From Rikenellaceae bacterium (GTDB taxonomy: Bacteria; Bacteroidota; Bacteroidia; Bacteroidales; Rikenellaceae), in the NCBI GenBank assembly GCA_009783565.1, contig WRDF01000008.1:1-64000 (forward strand): 64,000 bases of DNA, written 5' to 3'. The notes under the pieces were generated by a model. It made no database searches. It was not told the DNA's origin and saw nothing but the letters and a program-made list of their open reading frames with translations. The stretch's first letter is position 1. The number at the start of each line of letters is the position of its first letter. The translations under genes were made by a program, and so were the position numbers. Below are positions 60,291 to 64,000 of the stretch, piece after piece.

Positions 60291-63116
60291 TTATATCGGC
60301 ATCGATACCGTAAAACTCACCTGCGCCGCGCGCAGGTTGCTCGGCTTGCGGACGGAGACGGTGATCGTGGATGAGGTGTTCGAGGGCAGGCGCAGCGGCA
60401 CGACATCGAAGATCACGTCAGCGCCGTAAGACCACACGTTGCCCCAGCACCGGCAACCGCTTTCGCCACGACGCACGGCAAATTGCGCATAATCGCCGCC
60501 GGGATTGAGCCTCACGCGGCGGAAGTAGAGCCACCCGTCCAAGCCGCCGTCGGGATGCCAGACAGGGAATTGGTAGTCTACGGTAGCGGCGGTATAGCGG
60601 CGGGTGGCGGGGATGCTGCCATACTCTGCGCCGCGCGGGAAAAGTTCGCGATTAGCGAAAAGCCACATTGCATTGTTTTGCCGTTGTACCACTCCGCGTA
60701 GCGCAAGGACGTGCTGTGGCGCGAGGCCGGGCAGAAATACGCGCCCGAATGCCGACCACATCCGCCCGAAGTTATCGTCGAAAAAATCGGTGGTCATGCT
60801 CACGCGTGCGGCATAGCCGAATCGCGGCAGGAAGTCGCGGTGCGACATTCGCCGCGATTCGACGTATTGCAGCGCGACGATGCTGCGGTTCATGCCTGTT
60901 CGGAACGTCTCCGCCGCAGGGTCATAATATTGCGAATTTTCGTAGCGCTGTTCGATGCTTGGCGTGAGAGTACGAAAGCTCGCCCCCGACGACAGCCGCA
61001 TCGGCAGATAGATGCGCCCCGTGATTTCCGCGTAATCTTTTCGCCGTACAGGGCGTTCCACATCCCATGGCGCGTATATGAATTGCCCCGCGTCGCTCCA
61101 TTGTGCTTCGAGGCCGAGTCGCGGCGCCCATCCCGCATAATCGAACTTGCCGTGCAGCAGGTTATGGCCGCCGTTCACGCGTCCGTAGCTGAGTTGGGTC
61201 ACGGCCGAGTTGAGGTTGTTTTGCGACAGCAGCGTGAGGCCGAAATTCACGTTGAAATGTCCTTCGCTCACGATGCGGTCGGCCTCGTAATAGGCCGGCG
61301 CCCAGCTGTGGAAGTTAAAGAGATTCAGCCCTTTTCGGTACTTTCGCACGCGGCGCATGGTGGTATCGGTGACCGTCACCTCGTCCATATTCACGACCGG
61401 CCATTGGCGGCGCGTCGGATTTACGACGTTCTGCGGAACACGCGAGCAGGGGACTTCCTCCATGTTTTCGCCGACGTTGTTCTGTATGGCCAGCATGTAT
61501 CCATCGGGCGTATAAGTCGTCATCACTATGCCGCGCGGTGACCATGCCGGTGCGAACGACCCGTAGCGCGACGTGGAGATGCGATATTCCTTACTCTCTT
61601 CGCTGTCATATACGTGCGCCTCGTCCTTGCCCGATGCTATGGAGTTGAAGTAGAGCCGCCCACCCGACTGCCTCAGATTCGCGACTGTGGTATAACTCGG
61701 TTGAGTTACCTTCCGAAAACCATCTTCTGCCACCGCTCCGATCCACATTCCCGCGTCGCTCAATCCGATAAAGTGCAACCCCTCGGTAAGCCCGTGCACC
61801 GTAATCGTGTCGGGCAACGTCAGGCGGCGATTGCCGCGCATGATGGTATATGTCCCGTTCGGAGCGTACTGCACGGCTGTCAGTTCACCGTCTGCCGAGA
61901 CATGCGGAAAAAAGATGTTGCGATGCCGGCGGTACGTCTGTCGCTTGCCTGTCTGCATGTCGTAGGAGCAAAGCTGCGAATAGACCTCCTGGTCCCAGAA
62001 CGTACTGCGGCGAAGTTCCGTCCAATAGATCCGCCCGTCGGGCGAAACCGACAGCGGCGAATTCACCGCGCCCGTGTTGCACAGCACGCGCTCGCGCCCC
62101 GTCGCCGGATCGACCGCCACGAGCCGCGACGGGCGGCAAAGGTCGGTTTTCAGCGCGACGATCCGCTCGCCCACGCCGACGGGCGAACTGTACCACGTAT
62201 ACGAAGTCGTGGGCGTGTCTATGATCATTGCCGAGTTTTCGTCGACGGGCAGCGAACGCCAGAAGTCGAACGCCGCCTCGAACGAATCGCGGAAAAGCCC
62301 CGCCTGCGACGTGCCGTAAAACTTTCGCAGCCCTATCGAGAACGGGAAAATAAGGTACGGGTTGCGCGACGCGAACCACGATGTTTTGTTCAGCACGTTC
62401 TCGCCATAGTGGTCGTCGGCCCATGAAAGTATCTGGTATCCGAGCTGATAGTGGTTCGGCACGAAGTCCTTGAACGAGCCGCTGAAAAACTTGTCGGTGC
62501 GCCACCCGGCGCTGCGCCCTTCAAGAGCCATTGCGCGGTATTCTATCGAGAACGACGGCTGCACGCCGCGCCCGAACGTCGCCATTTGCGTTTCGGCCAG
62601 CACCGCATCGCCCTCCATCGCCCACACGGGCATGAACGCCAGACCGACCATCATCCCCTGCTGCCCCAGCAGCCACCCCAACGGGCGTATCAGCCCGCGG
62701 TTCAGATTGTTATACTGCACCGCGTGGCGATATTCATGCACGGCCAACTGTTTGAGCCACGGAAAAGCGAACTGCTGCGCATCGGGCGTAACGATCAGTT
62801 CGATGCGCTTCGGAGCAAGCATCACGATGCCGTTCGACGAGAAATTATGCGCACGCACCACCAGCGGCATTCGTCCCATCGGCCCGTGCGTGAACCCGTA
62901 ACCGATCTGTGCGCGCACCGTGTCGAGATAGTGCATGACCCTCACGGTGTTACGCTCGTAATCCGTCGGGAAGATATAGCGCACCTGCGGTGTTCTGATC
63001 GTCCGCCACCGCACCCTCGCCGGGTCTTGCCCCCAGTCATAGAATTGCGCCCGCCCTTCGTTGCAGAACAGCGCGGCGAACAGCATCGCCGATAGCGTAA
63101 GTAATATTTTTTTCAT
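60291..63116 (-). CDS. HEXXH-containing propeller and outer-membrane barrel protein
   Basis: A 941-aa exported protein (signal MKKILLTLSAMLFAALFCNEGRAQ). About residues 25-280 resemble a gluzincin peptidase: HEYRH in QLAVHEYRHAVQY (near 130) gives the HEXXH zinc site, and the glutamates in VWAMEGDAVLAE are candidate third ligands. Residues about 300-580 look like a WD40/TolB-type propeller (YTWYSSPVGVGERIVAL, ISVSPDGRIYWTE-like). The last 300 residues are a run of amphipathic strands like an outer-membrane barrel. Related proteins are common in Bacteroidota and uncharacterised. It starts four bases after the kinase/WG gene, so they form an operon. Confidence 0.75.
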   Translation of the reverse strand: MKKILLTLSAMLFAALFCNEGRAQFYDWGQDPARVRWRTIRTPQVRYIFPTDYERNTVRVMHYLDTVRAQIGYGFTHGPMGRMPLVVRAHNFSSNGIVMLAPKRIELIVTPDAQQFAFPWLKQLAVHEYRHAVQYNNLNRGLIRPLGWLLGQQGMMVGLAFMPVWAMEGDAVLAETQMATFGRGVQPSFSIEYRAMALEGRSAGWRTDKFFSGSFKDFVPNHYQLGYQILSWADDHYGENVLNKTSWFASRNPYLIFPFSIGLRKFYGTSQAGLFRDSFEAAFDFWRSLPVDENSAMIIDTPTTSYTWYSSPVGVGERIVALKTDLCRPSRLVAVDPATGRERVLCNTGAVNSPLSVSPDGRIYWTELRRSTFWDQEVYSQLCSYDMQTGKRQTYRRHRNIFFPHVSADGELTAVQYAPNGTYTIMRGNRRLTLPDTITVHGLTEGLHFIGLSDAGMWIGAVAEDGFRKVTQPSYTTVANLRQSGGRLYFNSIASGKDEAHVYDSEESKEYRISTSRYGSFAPAWSPRGIVMTTYTPDGYMLAIQNNVGENMEEVPCSRVPQNVVNPTRRQWPVVNMDEVTVTDTTMRRVRKYRKGLNLFNFHSWAPAYYEADRIVSEGHFNVNFGLTLLSQNNLNSAVTQLSYGRVNGGHNLLHGKFDYAGWAPRLGLEAQWSDAGQFIYAPWDVERPVRRKDYAEITGRIYLPMRLSSGASFRTLTPSIEQRYENSQYYDPAAETFRTGMNRSIVALQYVESRRMSHRDFLPRFGYAARVSMTTDFFDDNFGRMWSAFGRVFLPGLAPQHVLALRGVVQRQNNAMWLFANRELFPRGAEYGSIPATRRYTAATVDYQFPVWHPDGGLDGWLYFRRVRLNPGGDYAQFAVRRGESGCRCWGNVWSYGADVIFDVVPLRLPSNTSSTITVSVRKPSNLRAAQVSFTVSMPI

Positions 63117-63120
63117 AATT

Positions 63121-64000
63121 CTATGTTGTCGTAGTAATTGTATTCAGAATTTCGAAAGTCTCCCCGTCCTGCTGCACCGTAGCGCGGCCGTCGCGGAAAC
63201 CCGTTGCATAATCATACGCGGGTTCTATGACAAACTCCCCCTGAGGTGAGACATAACCATACTTTCCGTTGCTCATCACCAGAGCCAGCCCCTCGCGGAA
63301 CATCCCCGCCATCTCAAATCGCGGCTCGAAAGCGACCACACCGTCGCGCGTGATATAGCTCCACGCGCCGTCGGCATCGCATACCGGCGCGAGGCCGTGT
63401 GAAAAGGGTTTCACCTCGCGCCATGCCGAGCAGTCGATAGCAACTGCTCCGTCGGGCGCGATCACTTGCCACAAACCGTGAATGCACACCACTGCCAGAC
63501 CTTCCGAAAACTCGTGCGCCGTTTCGTAGATCGCCGGTATCACTTCTTTACCGCCGGCTGCGCGCCGATAACCCCACAAACTGCCGCTGCGGAACGGCTC
63601 TAACCGCGTCTCACATTTCGCTGTTACATCTGCAACGCGCGGCATGGCAGGCGGCGCAACGGGATAGACAACACGTGAACCGCGCAATAACTCTGTCAGA
63701 TTTCCGATCTGAGGTTGCACAGTACGCAACGACAACGCAAGGCGGTAAGAATCGTGTTCGCCTTGTGCAGCGAACAGGCGCAATATCTCGTCGTAGGCCG
63801 CCGACCCGCCGCCGAGAATCTCGCTGGAGTACAGGATAATATTGTCCGAGCGGTGATGGCGTTTGTACAGCTGCGGTTCGAGCGACAGTGCGCGCAGGCA
63901 GACAGATATAAGCGCGACGGGATAATCGTCCAGCGACTTGTCGAACATGCGCTCGTCACGCGCCGGATGTTGATAGGGCGGCGTGCCGATCTCGAACGCC
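63121..64000 (-). CDS. Protein kinase-like domain with WG repeats, partial
   Basis: The reading frame is open to the window end, so the start is missing. Residues upstream of the first Met (63948) read FEIGTPPYQHPARDER, followed by DKSLDDYPVALISVCLRAL. This matches the end of a Ser/Thr kinase activation segment (GTPxYxxP) and the next conserved Asp helix. After a linker come about four WG repeats (EVIPAIYETAHEFSEGLAVV, GLWQVIAPDG, VVAFEPRFEMAGMFREGLAL, KYGYVSPQGEFVIEPAYDY). WG repeats are binding modules of unknown ligand. It precedes the HEXXH-barrel gene by four bases. Catalytic residues lie outside the window. Confidence 0.75.
   Translation of the reverse strand, partial: AFEIGTPPYQHPARDERMFDKSLDDYPVALISVCLRALSLEPQLYKRHHRSDNIILYSSEILGGGSAAYDEILRLFAAQGEHDSYRLALSLRTVQPQIGNLTELLRGSRVVYPVAPPAMPRVADVTAKCETRLEPFRSGSLWGYRRAAGGKEVIPAIYETAHEFSEGLAVVCIHGLWQVIAPDGAVAIDCSAWREVKPFSHGLAPVCDADGAWSYITRDGVVAFEPRFEMAGMFREGLALVMSNGKYGYVSPQGEFVIEPAYDYATGFRDGRATVQQDGETFEILNTITTTT

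Noticed and set aside
63121-63948. Complete WG-repeat protein starting at 63948
   Set aside because: The frame stays open to the window edge and the upstream codons spell a kinase activation-segment motif, so the gene is cut by the window.

Overview
The window is a chromosomal segment of a Bacteroidota bacterium, most likely order Bacteroidales and perhaps near Alistipes/Rikenellaceae. The evidence is the recurring -7 promoter element TAnnTTTG, the near absence of Shine-Dalgarno sites before start codons, two type V (FimA/Mfa1-class) pilus loci, DUF3575/DUF3868 genes, many short lipoprotein signals, a eukaryote-type glycyl-tRNA synthetase and a moderately GC-rich base composition. The species call is inference; the phylum call is well supported.

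Layout. Bases 1-70 are the 3' end of a 5S rRNA. From 246 to 26914 lies mostly housekeeping DNA: an exported flavin-reductase-like lipoprotein, gcvP, a SlyD-like prolyl isomerase, the hydrogenase maturase hydF, an RsmI-like methylase, a ptb-buk butyrate pair, recR behind an iron/cobalamin-type ABC ATPase, a lipid-exporter-type ABC protein, trpS, asparaginase, a BtuF-like binding protein, rdgB, recO, a large acidic coiled-coil lipoprotein, rpiB, marC, an operon bioB-abgT-nfnA, and prfB with its +1 programmed frameshift. A tRNA-Ser(TGA) at 27182 ends this part.

From 27515 to 52627 two type V pilus loci stand head to tail. Locus 1 encodes a FimA-like pilin, an Mfa2/FimB-like anchor and two tip-type lipoproteins (1162 and 1825 aa). 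Locus 2 encodes a DUF3575 protein, a DUF3868/OmpA-like protein, an Mfa1-like pilin, an anchor, a 947-aa accessory lipoprotein and a 1733-aa tip-type lipoprotein. The three largest proteins share nine copies of a ~260-residue lectin-like module. Each copy carries an [R/K/N]-G-D-P-C motif and ends in R-C-[VI]. Perfect tandem palindromes precede each major pilin gene, and a hairpin separates each pilin gene from its anchor gene.

From 52657 to the end the genes are an HATPase and a PHP protein (a pair often found beside [FeFe]-hydrogenase genes), an LptF/G permease, glyS, a duplicated unit of a small cysteine-rich membrane peptide plus a six-bladed beta-propeller lipoprotein (57055-60238), and an operon of a kinase/WG-repeat protein (cut by the window end) with a 941-aa protein combining HEXXH, propeller and outer-membrane barrel.

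Intergenic gaps hold a dispersed ~100-bp palindromic repeat (three full copies, at least two outer-arm-only copies) and other short repeats. The least described material is the cysteine-peptide/propeller unit, the RGD-type modular pilus tips, and the kinase-WG/metallopeptidase-barrel pair.
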